From Amycolatopsis bartoniae (GTDB lineage: Bacteria; Actinomycetota; Actinomycetes; Mycobacteriales; Pseudonocardiaceae), in NCBI RefSeq assembly GCF_014191255.1, contig NZ_JACHWH010000011.1:1-64000 (forward strand): a stretch of DNA of 64,000 nucleotides, read 5' to 3'. The notes under the pieces were generated by a model, which had not been told where the DNA came from, ran no database searches, and saw only the letters and a list, made by a program, of their open reading frames with translations. A program made the position numbers and the translations under genes. Each line of letters begins with the position of its first letter. The first letter of the stretch is position 1. Shown here piece after piece: positions 43,715 to 52,008 of the stretch.

Positions 43715-44647
43715 TCAGACCACGGTGCGCATCGGCCGGCCGCGCCACGTCACGGCGTCAGCGAGCGCCGTCACGACATCGACCTCGCCGGCGCCGCGGT
43801 CGGCATAGGCCCGGTGCAGGTTCGGCACGAGCCGTTCATTGTCGGCCCAGCCGGAGAAGCGGCCCAGGTCGGCGGCCACGGCGACCTCCAGGGGCTCTTT
43901 GCCGTTCTGGATGCCTTCTGCCGCGAGCGCCTGGATCAGGCGGTAGTACTCCTCGTGGTCGGCCAGCACGCGGTCGAGATCGGGTCCGCTGATGACCGGT
44001 CCGTGGCCGGGGACGATCTGCGTCGCGCCGAACCCGGTGAGCCACTCGAGCGACCGGAGGGCGCCGTCGACGCTCCCCATGAACACCAGTGGGGTGAGCC
44101 CGTTGAACAGGAGGTCGCCGGTGAACAGGACGCCTTCGTCGGGGATCCACGCGACCCCGTCTCCGGTGGTGTGAGCCGGATATCCGGGGTGCCGGAGCTC
44201 GACACGCAGGTTGCCGGCGTCGAGAGTGAGGTCGTCGGTGAATTCGACCTCGGGAACGCGGCGGGTGACCTCGCCCCAGTTCGGCACGGGCTCCCACAAC
44301 GGGGGGCACCCGTCGATGACCGGATCCGTGCGCAGGTAGTCGCACATCGCACGCTGCCCGATCAGCATCGTGTCCGCAGGCAGGAGCGAGTTGCCGTACG
44401 TGTGGTCGCCGTGGGCGTGCGTGTTGAACGCCCATCGGATCGGGGTTCCCACGTTGTCGCCCACGGCAGCCAGGAACGCCCGGGTCCGGGTCGCGGTGGC
44501 GCACGTGTCGACGATGCACAGGCCGCGCTCGCCGGCGACCGCTCCCGCGTTGTTGACCCACCAGGTCCCGTCCGCCTGGATCCAGGCCCACACCCGGTCG
44601 GTGAGCCGGACGAGTTCCGCTCCGCTGACATCGTGGTCGGCGTTCAC
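43715..44647 (-). CDS. MBL-fold metallohydrolase
   Basis: A 310-residue metallo-beta-lactamase-fold enzyme. The zinc motif HAHGDH is at 77-82 (NTHAHGDHTYGN), with a further His at about 156 (PGYPAHTTGD), Asp in FTGDLLFNG and His in VPGHGPVISG. ATG 44647 overlaps the CoA-ligase stop. A thioesterase, lactonase or ring-opening role in the operon is plausible. Confidence 0.88.
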   Translation of the reverse strand: MNADHDVSGAELVRLTDRVWAWIQADGTWWVNNAGAVAGERGLCIVDTCATATRTRAFLAAVGDNVGTPIRWAFNTHAHGDHTYGNSLLPADTMLIGQRAMCDYLRTDPVIDGCPPLWEPVPNWGEVTRRVPEVEFTDDLTLDAGNLRVELRHPGYPAHTTGDGVAWIPDEGVLFTGDLLFNGLTPLVFMGSVDGALRSLEWLTGFGATQIVPGHGPVISGPDLDRVLADHEEYYRLIQALAAEGIQNGKEPLEVAVAADLGRFSGWADNERLVPNLHRAYADRGAGEVDVVTALADAVTWRGRPMRTVV

Positions 44648-46641
44648 TGCGCTACCTCCGTGCGGCGTGCCGCGGCGATGGCCGCGTAGTGGTCGATGAG
44701 GGACGGGTCGTCGAGGCTGCCCGCGCTGGCGACGTGCTCCGGCGCGGCGCCTTGGAAGAGCCTCTTGACCGGGACCTCGATCCGCTTCCCCGTGCGGGTA
44801 CGCGGGATGCCGGGGACCGCGAGGATCTCGTCCGGGACGTGCCGGCGGCTGGCGCTGTCCGCGATCACCCGGCTGATCGTCTCGCGCAGCTCGTCGTCCA
44901 GTTCGGCGCCGTCCGCCAGCTGCACGAACAACGGCATCCAGTACTTTCCGTCGTCCAGTTCCACGCCGATCATCATCGAGTCGGCGATCTGCGGGATCCG
45001 GGTGAGCGCGGCGTACACGTCGGCGGTGCCCATGCGAACGCCGCCCCGGTTGAGGGTGGAGTCCGAGCGCCCGGACACGATCGCCGTGCCTCGTTCGGTG
45101 ATTTCGACCCAGTCGCCGTGTCGCCAGACGCCCGGGTACGTGGAGAAGTACGCGTCCCGGTAACGACTGCCGTCAGGGTCGTTCCAGAAGTACAACGGCA
45201 TGGTCGGCATGGGTGCGGTGATGACGAGCTCACCGTCCCGGCCCACCACGGGTTTGCCGTCGTCGTCGAAGGACGCCACGGCGACCCCGAGCATGGGGCC
45301 GGACAGTTCGCCTGCCCACACGGGAAGCAGGGGGCTTCCGCCGAAAAACCCGCTGGCGACGTCGGTGCCTCCGGTGGAGGACACCAGCTGGGGATGCCGG
45401 CCGACGGCGTCGTAGACCCACTTCGCGGTCGCGGCCGGCAGCGGGGATCCGGTCGAGCCGATGAAGCGCACCCGGGACAGGTCGTACTCGCGGCCCGGCT
45501 CAAGCCCTCGCGCCGCGCAGCTGGTGAGGTAGCCCGCGCTGGTTCCGAGGTGGGTGAGGCCCCACTGCGCGGCATGAGCCCATTGCACGTCGAGATCCGG
45601 ATAGGTCGGGCTCCCGTCGTAGACGACTGCCGTGGCGCCGGTCAGCATCGAGGAGACGACCACGTTCCACATCATCCAGGAGGTCGAGGTGTACCAGTAG
45701 AAGACGTCGCCGGGCCTGAGGTCGTTCTGCAGGACGAGCATCTTGTACTGCTCGAGCAGCATGCCGCCGTGGCCGTGCACGATGCCCTTCGGAATGCCCG
45801 TGGTGCCGGAGGAGAACAGGATCCACAGTGGATGGTCGAACGGGAGGGAGACGCAGGAAAGCGGCTCGTTGCCGCCGATGACGTCGTGCCACCTGTGCAA
45901 CGCGACCCCGTCCCGGACGTCGGGGGCCGGGTGAGATTCCCCGCGGCCGACCCAGATGCACGCCCGCACGGTGGGGAGCTCGCCCAGGACCTGCAGCGCG
46001 GCCGCGGTCCGGTCGTGGAGCTTTCCGCCGAAGTGGTAGCCGTCCGCCGCGATCAGGACCTTCGGTTCGGTCTGCGCGAGGCGGTCCAGGACGCTTCGCA
46101 CGCCGAACTCGGGCGCACACATCGTCCACACCGCTCCGATCGAGGCCGTAGCGAGGAACGCGATGACCGCGTGCTCGGTGTTGGGCAGGTAAGCCGCGAC
46201 CCGGTCCCCCTCACCCACGCCCATCCGGCGCAGCGAGGCGGCAAGTGCGCCGACCTGGCGTCGAAGGTCGGCGCCGGTGAGCTCGACGACCGCGCCGGAT
46301 TCGGTGCGCGCGACCAAGGCCGGTTGGTCGTCGTCGTGGGCCGCCAGGATGCGTTCGGCGAAGTTCACCCGGACGGCGGGGAACCAGACAGCACCCGGCA
46401 TCGCCGCGTCCACCAGCGCATCCTCCGGTGCGACGCCCCTCGCTACGTCGAAGTACTCGGCGACGTCGGCCCAGAACGCAGCCAGGTTGTCCACCGACCA
46501 CTGCCACAGTTCGGCGTAAGAGCCGAACGAGACGCCATGCCGCCGGCCGAGCCAGGCTGCGAACTCGGCGAGACGGCTTCCCGCACCACCATCGGGGGGC
46601 GACCACAGCAGCTCAGCCGACGCCGTGGAGTCGTGCGTCAT
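44644..46641 (-). CDS. Acetoacetyl-CoA synthetase-like ligase
   Basis: A 665-residue ANL-superfamily enzyme matching acetoacetate-CoA ligase over its length. It has an N-terminal ACAS_N domain, the P-loop ILFSSGTTGIPKGIVHGHGG, the STSWMMWN motif, GDWVEITERG, and the catalytic Lys in RTGKRIEVPVKRL. ATG 46641 has GGAAGGG at good spacing; ATG 46662 lacks one. It would convert a 3-oxo acid plus CoA and ATP to the thioester, feeding thiolysis. In this operon the substrate may be acetoacetate or a related beta-keto acid from ring cleavage. Confidence 0.9.
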   Translation of the reverse strand: MTHDSTASAELLWSPPDGGAGSRLAEFAAWLGRRHGVSFGSYAELWQWSVDNLAAFWADVAEYFDVARGVAPEDALVDAAMPGAVWFPAVRVNFAERILAAHDDDQPALVARTESGAVVELTGADLRRQVGALAASLRRMGVGEGDRVAAYLPNTEHAVIAFLATASIGAVWTMCAPEFGVRSVLDRLAQTEPKVLIAADGYHFGGKLHDRTAAALQVLGELPTVRACIWVGRGESHPAPDVRDGVALHRWHDVIGGNEPLSCVSLPFDHPLWILFSSGTTGIPKGIVHGHGGMLLEQYKMLVLQNDLRPGDVFYWYTSTSWMMWNVVVSSMLTGATAVVYDGSPTYPDLDVQWAHAAQWGLTHLGTSAGYLTSCAARGLEPGREYDLSRVRFIGSTGSPLPAATAKWVYDAVGRHPQLVSSTGGTDVASGFFGGSPLLPVWAGELSGPMLGVAVASFDDDGKPVVGRDGELVITAPMPTMPLYFWNDPDGSRYRDAYFSTYPGVWRHGDWVEITERGTAIVSGRSDSTLNRGGVRMGTADVYAALTRIPQIADSMMIGVELDDGKYWMPLFVQLADGAELDDELRETISRVIADSASRRHVPDEILAVPGIPRTRTGKRIEVPVKRLFQGAAPEHVASAGSLDDPSLIDHYAAIAAARRTEVAQ

Positions 46642-46668
46642 CTCTTTCCCTTCCTCGTCCATCCTCTG

Positions 46669-47652
46669 TCACTTGATCGCCACCGCGCTGACCGGAGCTC
46701 CGGCGGCGCCGGTCAGCGGCAAAGGCGATGCGACGAACATGAACTCGTAGACGCCGTCGGCGGCGCAGTCCGCCGCGAGCGCGTCGAGATCGAACATCTC
46801 GCCGAACGCGATTCCGGTGTGCACCAGCGAGACCACGTGAAGCGGCTGGTAGACCCCGATTTCGTTCGGCCGTACCTCCACGCCCCAGGTGTCGGCCGCG
46901 ATCGCGGCGACACCCTGCCGGTGCAGCCAGGGTGCGGTGTGCAGGGACAGCCCCGGCGCCGGTCCGCCGGCGTAGTCGCCCCAGCGGCCACGCCGCTCGC
47001 CGAGGAAACCCGTGCGGAGCACCAGCGCGTCGCCCGGCTGGACTGCCAGGGAGTGGGCGGCGAGGAACTCCTCGAGGTGGGCGACGGACACCGCGTATCC
47101 GGGCTCCAGTGCGGCGCCACCGCGCAGTTGGGGCAGGTCCACGAGAACGCCGCGCGTGACGATTCGCCCGGCGTAGTTCTCGATGCCGTTGGATCGGCTG
47201 CCGGCGGAGGTGGACTCCGCCGCGGATCGCCCGTTGTACATCTTGCCGTCCCAGAAGATGTGCGACAGCGAGTCCCACTGGGTCCCGGCCTGGTTCGCCA
47301 TGATGACGATGTCGTCGGAATAGCCGAACCCCTTCGACGTACCCCCTCCGGGGAGGAAGTCCTGAGTGCCCGCAAGGTAATCCAGGCCCGTCGCCGTGGT
47401 CACCAGCTGCGGGTTGGACCGCAGGGAGCCGTCTTGCGGGCCGGTGTTGTCGTAGGGCATCGTGAGCGACACCGTCCGTCCCGCCTTCACCAGAGCGGCC
47501 GCGCGACAGATCGCGTCCGCGTCGATGAGGTTGACCGCACCGATCTCGTCGTCCTCGCCCCACCGCCCCCAGTTGGTGCACTGCTCGATGTAGCTGCGCA
47601 GCAGTTCGAGGTCCTCGGCCGGCGCGGGACCCGCGCTCGCGAAGTCGCCCAT
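46669..47652 (-). CDS. Cyclase-family (kynurenine formamidase-like) metallohydrolase
   Basis: A 327-residue protein of the PF04199 family. GTQWDSLSHIFWDGKMYNG is the metal-binding segment, with Gln where the classic HxGTHxD motif has His. Other landmarks are DLPQLRGG and WGVEVRPNE. ATG 47652 lies five bp after the amidohydrolase gene, so they are tightly coupled. Members hydrolyse amides, formamides or cyclic imides and use zinc or manganese. Confidence 0.87.
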   Translation of the reverse strand: MGDFASAGPAPAEDLELLRSYIEQCTNWGRWGEDDEIGAVNLIDADAICRAAALVKAGRTVSLTMPYDNTGPQDGSLRSNPQLVTTATGLDYLAGTQDFLPGGGTSKGFGYSDDIVIMANQAGTQWDSLSHIFWDGKMYNGRSAAESTSAGSRSNGIENYAGRIVTRGVLVDLPQLRGGAALEPGYAVSVAHLEEFLAAHSLAVQPGDALVLRTGFLGERRGRWGDYAGGPAPGLSLHTAPWLHRQGVAAIAADTWGVEVRPNEIGVYQPLHVVSLVHTGIAFGEMFDLDALAADCAADGVYEFMFVASPLPLTGAAGAPVSAVAIK

Positions 47653-47657
47653 GCCGG

Positions 47658-49073
47658 TCAGCCCGCCAGGTTGGCGAGCGCCAGCGCGGTCGTTTCGTCG
47701 AAGCCCTCGGCCGGAGTCGCGGGGAACGGCCCCCCAGCGGACCGAATCCGTTCGAGCACCCGGCTCGCGGACTCGTCGGCTTCGGCGAGAAGCTTGGGGA
47801 GGTCGTGACCGACCAGCACCCCGTCTCGCTTGACGAAGTTGCCGGCGACCAGGACGTGGCGGACGTCGGACGGCGTGGTCTGGAAGATCACCGTGCCGGG
47901 CGCGTCGACGACGGGATGCTGCCCGATGCCAGGACCACCCACGACCATCAGGTCGGCTTGTTTGCCGACCGTGATGCTGCCGACGACATCGCCGAGGCCG
48001 CAGGCTTCGGCACCGTTGACGGTCGACCACTCGAGCGCCTGCAGCGCCGTGGTGGTGACTCGTTCCACGTCCTTGCCTGCGAGGTTCAGGTGCTCGGTGT
48101 CGGCCCACCGCTTGAAGGCGATACCCAGGCGGGCCTGGCTTGCCAGGTCGCCCGAGTTCAGCGACACGACATCGCACGACAGCGTCGGCTTGACGCCGAA
48201 CTCCTCGCACTTCGCGAACACCGGGCGCCCCATGCCCATGTTGAGCTCGGTCTCGACGGAGATGGACACTTTCGCTCCCGCGTCGGCCAGCTGACGCCAC
48301 TGGTCGTCGGTGAGTGCGTTGCAGTGAATGTGCACCTGGTCGGGGCCGAGCAAACCGGCACGGGCGATCTCGTCGAAACCCGAGGGCATCTGCCAGACGC
48401 AGGCCATGTGGGTGGCGATGAGGGCGTCGTGGGCGCGGGCCAGCTCGATCTCGGTGCGCGTGTTCGAGAACGGCACGAGGCCGAGTTCGTTGAGCGCGAC
48501 ACCGAGCGTGACCAGACCGTCGCCGCTGAAGTAGGTGCCGGCGATACGCTCGAAGTCCCTCACCCGTGCGGCGTGATCGGCGAAGTGCGGCGGCGCGTAG
48601 GGGCTGCTCTCGAAGAAGCCGTAGCAGAACTTGGCACGGACACCCGACTCCCGCAGCCCGGTCACCGCTGCGTCGGAGTGCTCGGGGGTGTTGTTGCAGT
48701 GGGAGAAGTCCAGGACGGTGGTGACTCCGGCGTTCAGCGCCTCGAGCGCGCCGAGCTTGTTGCCCAGGTGCACGTCCTCAGGAGTGTAGGACGGAGAGAC
48801 GGCGAGGCGGATGCCGTAGAAGTAGTCGGCCAGCGTCCAGTCGGCGCAGATCGCGCGCATCTGGGTCTGCCAGGTGTGACGGTGGGTGTCCACCATGCCC
48901 GGCGCCAGCACGTGGCCCCGGATGTCGACGATGTCGGCGTCCTCGACGTCGAGGTGGGGGGCGACGGCCGCGATGACGCCGTCTTCGATGAGGACGTCGC
49001 CTTCGGGAAGGACACCGGTCGCGGGGTCCATGGTGATGATCTGCGCTCCGCGCAGCACAATTCGAGTGGTCAT
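47658..49073 (-). CDS. Amidohydrolase/deaminase (SsnA/AtzA-TrzN branch)
   Basis: A 471-residue TIM-barrel metal hydrolase. His64 and His66 in VDTHRHTW, a His in IATHMACVWQ, a His in VHIHCNALTD and the Asp of LSCDVVSLNSGD form the single-metal site typical of cytosine deaminase-like and triazine hydrolases. It probably removes an amino group or hydrolyses a ring amide. It lies 56 bp after the SDR and 5 bp before the cyclase-family gene. Confidence 0.9.
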   Translation of the reverse strand: MTTRIVLRGAQIITMDPATGVLPEGDVLIEDGVIAAVAPHLDVEDADIVDIRGHVLAPGMVDTHRHTWQTQMRAICADWTLADYFYGIRLAVSPSYTPEDVHLGNKLGALEALNAGVTTVLDFSHCNNTPEHSDAAVTGLRESGVRAKFCYGFFESSPYAPPHFADHAARVRDFERIAGTYFSGDGLVTLGVALNELGLVPFSNTRTEIELARAHDALIATHMACVWQMPSGFDEIARAGLLGPDQVHIHCNALTDDQWRQLADAGAKVSISVETELNMGMGRPVFAKCEEFGVKPTLSCDVVSLNSGDLASQARLGIAFKRWADTEHLNLAGKDVERVTTTALQALEWSTVNGAEACGLGDVVGSITVGKQADLMVVGGPGIGQHPVVDAPGTVIFQTTPSDVRHVLVAGNFVKRDGVLVGHDLPKLLAEADESASRVLERIRSAGGPFPATPAEGFDETTALALANLAG

Positions 49074-49129
49074 GGTCTTCCGAATCCGTTCTGGCTGGGT
49101 GGACCCCGGGACGAAGGCCGGGGTGGAGG

Positions 49130-49927
49130 TCAGACGAGGATGAGGCCACCGTCGAGCGTGAGACCTTGCCCGGTCATGCCGCCCGCGGCCGGCGAAGCCA
49201 GGTAGCCGATGAGCTGTGCGACCTCATCGGGCTGAAGCAGCCGGCCGAGGGGAACCCGGCTCAGCAGGCCGGGGATGACCGCACTCTCCGGCACGCCCAG
49301 CTGCGTTGCCCAGAGCGGGACAGCCTGCTGGACCATTTCGGTGTCGACGAAGCCCGGGCACACGGCGTTCACGGTGATTCCGGTGCCCGCGGTCTCCAGG
49401 GCCAGGCACCGGGTCAGGCCGAGGAGCGCGTGCTTGGTGGCGTTGTAGGGGCTCTGCAGCTTGCTGCCGTACTTGGCAGCCGTGGACGCGACGTTGATGA
49501 CGCGGCCCCAGCCCTGGTCGCGCATGTGGGGAAGCACCGCACGGGCGAGACGGACGGCGCCGAGGACGTTGACCTCGTAGAGCCGCCGCCAGTCGTCGTC
49601 GGAGAGGTCCTCGAACCGTCCTACGGCACTCTGTCCGGTGGCGTAGACGAGCACGTCGACCGGGCCAAGTCCTTCGGTCACCTCATCGAGTACCCGCTGG
49701 GCGGAGTCCGGGTCGGTGACATCCGCGGCGACAACGTGCGCCTCGGCTCCCGTCGCGCGCACCTGGTCGGCGACGCCGTGCAGGCTCGCCGCGGTCCGGG
49801 CCGAGACCGCGACCCGTGCACCGCGCGCGGCGAGAGCCGTCGCAGCCGACGCACCGATGCCACGACTCGCACCGACGACGAGGGCGCATCGGCCGCTGAG
49901 ATCGGCGACGGGGGTGGGGGCACTCAT
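49130..49927 (-). CDS. Short-chain dehydrogenase/reductase
   Basis: A 265-residue classical SDR (GASRGIG cofactor turn at about 19-25, INVASTAAKYG with catalytic Ser, YNATKHALLG with Tyr and Lys). It is the first gene of the seven-gene operon, with a large inverted repeat about 40 bp upstream. It could oxidise a hydroxyl to the keto group later activated by the acetoacetyl-CoA-synthetase-like ligase. Confidence 0.9.
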   Translation of the reverse strand: MSAPTPVADLSGRCALVVGASRGIGASAATALAARGARVAVSARTAASLHGVADQVRATGAEAHVVAADVTDPDSAQRVLDEVTEGLGPVDVLVYATGQSAVGRFEDLSDDDWRRLYEVNVLGAVRLARAVLPHMRDQGWGRVINVASTAAKYGSKLQSPYNATKHALLGLTRCLALETAGTGITVNAVCPGFVDTEMVQQAVPLWATQLGVPESAVIPGLLSRVPLGRLLQPDEVAQLIGYLASPAAGGMTGQGLTLDGGLILV

Positions 49928-49965
49928 ACGCGAGTCCTTTCACGTGACGACGGTGTCACAGCGAC

Positions 49966-49996
49966 GACAATGCTAGACGCAACGTCGAGCAATGTC
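49966..49996. promoter_or_regulatory. Inverted repeat before the SDR operon (TetR operator candidate)
   Basis: GACAATGCTAGAC and GTCGAGCAATGTC form 13-bp arms matching at 11 positions around a 5-bp spacer, in the promoter of the 49927-42042 operon. Confidence 0.7.
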
Positions 49997-50002
49997 TACG
50001 TA

Positions 50003-50310
50003 CTATCGTTTTTTTTGGACTCGACGTCGACTAGCGAGTGCAGGGCGAGCCGGCCCGAGGGTGCCGGGACGGCAGGTGCGAGTCGGCCGTCGAAGGCGAT
50101 CTCGAAAGCGTTGAGTGCGAGTTTCGGCGGGGCTGCGCCGGCCGAGGCGTTTGCGAGGCCGGTTGTTGAGTTCGGCAGCCACGAGCTCGAGGTAGTCGGG
50201 GTGGTAGCCGGACAGGTCGGTGAACTTCGGAAAGTACTGGCGGAGAAGGCCGTTGGTGTTTTCGTTCGTGCTGCGCTGCCAGGCGAGTGCGGGTCGCGGA
50301 AATAGATGTC
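50003..50310 (-). mobile_element. IS30-family transposase remnant (C-terminal part)
   Basis: The minus strand encodes WQRSTNENTNGLLRQYFPKF and ELNNRPRKRLG, the diagnostic C-terminal part of IS30 transposases. The upstream piece KLDIYFRDPHSP is in another frame, showing a frameshift near 50281. The 5' two-thirds is missing and the frame runs past its normal end, so this is a dead fragment. Confidence 0.85.
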
Positions 50311-50846
50311 CAGCTTCGGCGGGACGTACTCGAACCACCTGCGGGCGGTAGCCGCCGTCGGTCACATCCTCGGCTTCGACACGGTCGGGGTGGTGAGCCG
50401 GACGTCGTGGCAGCGCTGGCCGAGCACTTCGGCACCTGCTACGTCATGCCGGAGGGCGGCAGCAACGCTCTCGGCGTGCGCGGCTGCGCCGAACTGCCGA
50501 CGGAGATTGAGGCGAACCTCGACGTCATCTGTTGCGCCTGCGGTACGGGTGCGACGCCGGCCGGGATCGCCGACGGACTGACCGGCACCCGGCGGGCACT
50601 GGGTTTCGCCGTCCTCAAGGGCGGTCGGTTCCTGGATGATGAGGTGCGGCGGCTCCAGCGCGAAGCCTTTGGCCGCGCGACCAGCAACTGGGCGATGGAT
50701 GACGGCTTTCACTTCGGCGGCTACGCCAAGCGCACGCCATCACACTCGACTGGGTGTACGAGGCCAAGATGATGTACGGCCTGTTCAACCGCATCGCCTC
50801 CGGTGCGTTCGCAGCCGGAACAATCATCGTGGCGGTCTTGAGCTGA
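50306..50846 (+). pseudogene. Broken D-cysteine desulfhydrase/ACC deaminase gene
   Basis: Three frames together encode a PLP enzyme: SSFGGTYSNHLRAVAAVG, then YVMPEGGSNALGVRGCAELP and CACGTGATPAGIADGL, then LDWVYEAKMMYGLFNRIASG ending at 50846. There are at least two frameshifts (near 50395 and 50735), short internal deletions, and loss of the N-terminus with the PLP lysine. The first part is joined to the IS30 fragment. Confidence 0.8.
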
Positions 50847-51105
50847 GCTGTTAATGCTTGAGATCACAAGTGTGAAACCAGCATCGCGCTCGCGGCGCGG
50901 ATGCCTCGCGGATCTGCCACCTGAGGCGTAGAGCGTCCGCGAACGGTTGACAACGCTCTGGGGAAAGATACTGAAATCAAGCCTTCCGGGCGGCCTATCC
51001 CCTTGGGTACGCAATCTTTTCGGCCGATCGGCGGCGCGGCGGTACCCCGGTCCCGCGTGACCGTCGCGAGGTGCCACACGACCAACCGCCCCGCTGCCGG
51101 CCGTC

Positions 51106-51208
51106 TGGAACGTGCACTACAACTACCATCGACCACACACCGCCGCTGGAGAACAGCCACCCGCCTCCCGACTCCAGCGTCACCAACATCATGGCCACAT
51201 ACAGCTAG
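51106..51208 (+). mobile_element. IS481-family transposase remnant (C-terminus)
   Basis: WNVHYNYHRPHTAAGEQPPA then SRL in one frame, and DSSVTNIMATYS-stop in the next, together match the C-terminal end of IS481-type transposases with a frameshift near 51180. Between 50847 and 51105 nothing else is recognisable. Confidence 0.7.
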
Positions 51209-51458
51209 CCGATCGAGCACCAGGCCGGGCGTGATCGATCGTCATGACGACGATCGCCGTGGGCAGCGAAAGCTTCACTGCTCGCTCCTGCGGGGACAAC
51301 TTCCCTTCCGGGTCGACCTGCTTGTGAAACCGATCCACAGCCGCCTTGCGCGCCGCCGCGGTGCGGGCAGCCCGGTCTTGGGTGTTCGCCCACGACACAT
51401 GCGCGGCGATCTGCGCGCGCAGCCGACGCTGCTCAGGTGTCAACTCATTCGAAACCAT
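51189..51458 (-). pseudogene. Remnant of small hypothetical protein (ELTPEQRxLRARIAA family)
   Basis: MVSNELTPEQRRLRAQIAAH followed by DPEGKLSPQERA matches a helical protein common in actinobacteria, often near mobile elements. After PQERA the frame departs from the family and ends in unrelated residues, so the 3' end is broken by the IS481 fragment. Confidence 0.5.
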
Positions 51459-51623
51459 GCTTCGAGCACAGCACAACGGTGTCACCCCGCACCCACTGTC
51501 ACGCTCACACCGCGGCAACTCCGTCCGAGCAGAGGACGCGCCGTGCGGGGGCCCAATGCTCCGAACAGGACACCCGCACAGCACATGGTTCACCAGCGCT
51601 CGCCACCCAACAGGGGCACGCCG

Positions 51624-51773
51624 TCAGACGCGATCCCCGAGCCGCATGCTGCGGAAGAACTGCTGCACCGACTTGGACTCTGGATAGTTCCCCGCCAGCA
51701 ACGACCGATCCCACTCCTGCACATACGACCGCCACACCGGCGCCGAGGGCCGCGGTAGACCCCCTTCAGTCAA
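51624..51773 (-). pseudogene. Integrase N-terminal fragment (tyrosine recombinase)
   Basis: TTG 51773 begins a 49-residue frame with VWRSYVQEWDRSLLAGNYPE, which matches the SAM-like core-binding start of actinobacterial tyrosine recombinases (usually ...DRSLRAGNxPET...). It stops after 49 residues and the catalytic domain is absent. It lies about 70 bp from the right tRNA-Pro scar, where an integrase gene would be expected. Confidence 0.55.
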
Positions 51774-51803
51774 ACCGGAAGAACAGTCACGAGACCACGA
51801 AAA

Positions 51804-51840
51804 AGCGGGCCCTCACAGCTCTGAGCTGCGAGAACCCGCT
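51804..51840 (-). terminator. Intrinsic terminator downstream of the right tRNA scar
   Basis: AGCGGGCCCTCACAGCT-CTG-AGCTGCGAGAACCCGCT is a long hairpin with a T5 run on the minus strand (51799-51803). It is the usual terminator just after a tRNA gene, so this is probably the native 3' flank of a former tRNA-Pro. Confidence 0.8.
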
Positions 51841-51843
51841 TCG

Positions 51844-51870
51844 CCGTCGGGACGACAGGGTTTGAACCGG
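51844..51870 (-). other. tRNA-Pro 3'-end-like scar (att-like), right copy
   Basis: The minus strand reads GGTTCAAACCCTGTCGTCCC then GACGG, a normal TTCAAAC T-loop and tRNA-Pro acceptor end. The 5' T-stem strand and the rest of the tRNA do not match. It shares CCGTCGGGACGACAGG with 16958-16973 in the same orientation. Confidence 0.65.
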
Positions 51871-52008
51871 AGGCCCGCGACGAACGTGGCCAGTCCTCTC
51901 GCCAATTCCACCGGGGCACGTTCTGCGGCATGAGCGGAGTAGGTAACCGCGCGTCCGTCCCGATAGCCGAGCAGCAACCGGGGCCGACAAGCTGGCGCGC
52001 ACGGACGT

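Noticed and set aside
44689-47808. A 1039-codon open frame on the plus strand opposite the CoA-ligase and cyclase genes
   Set aside because: It is antisense to three well-supported genes, rich in Arg, Gly, Val, His and Asp, and matches no family; such frames are expected at this GC content.
51844-51930. A complete tRNA gene at the right scar
   Set aside because: The T-loop and 3' end fit but the opposing T-stem strand mispairs and the 5' half cannot be folded.
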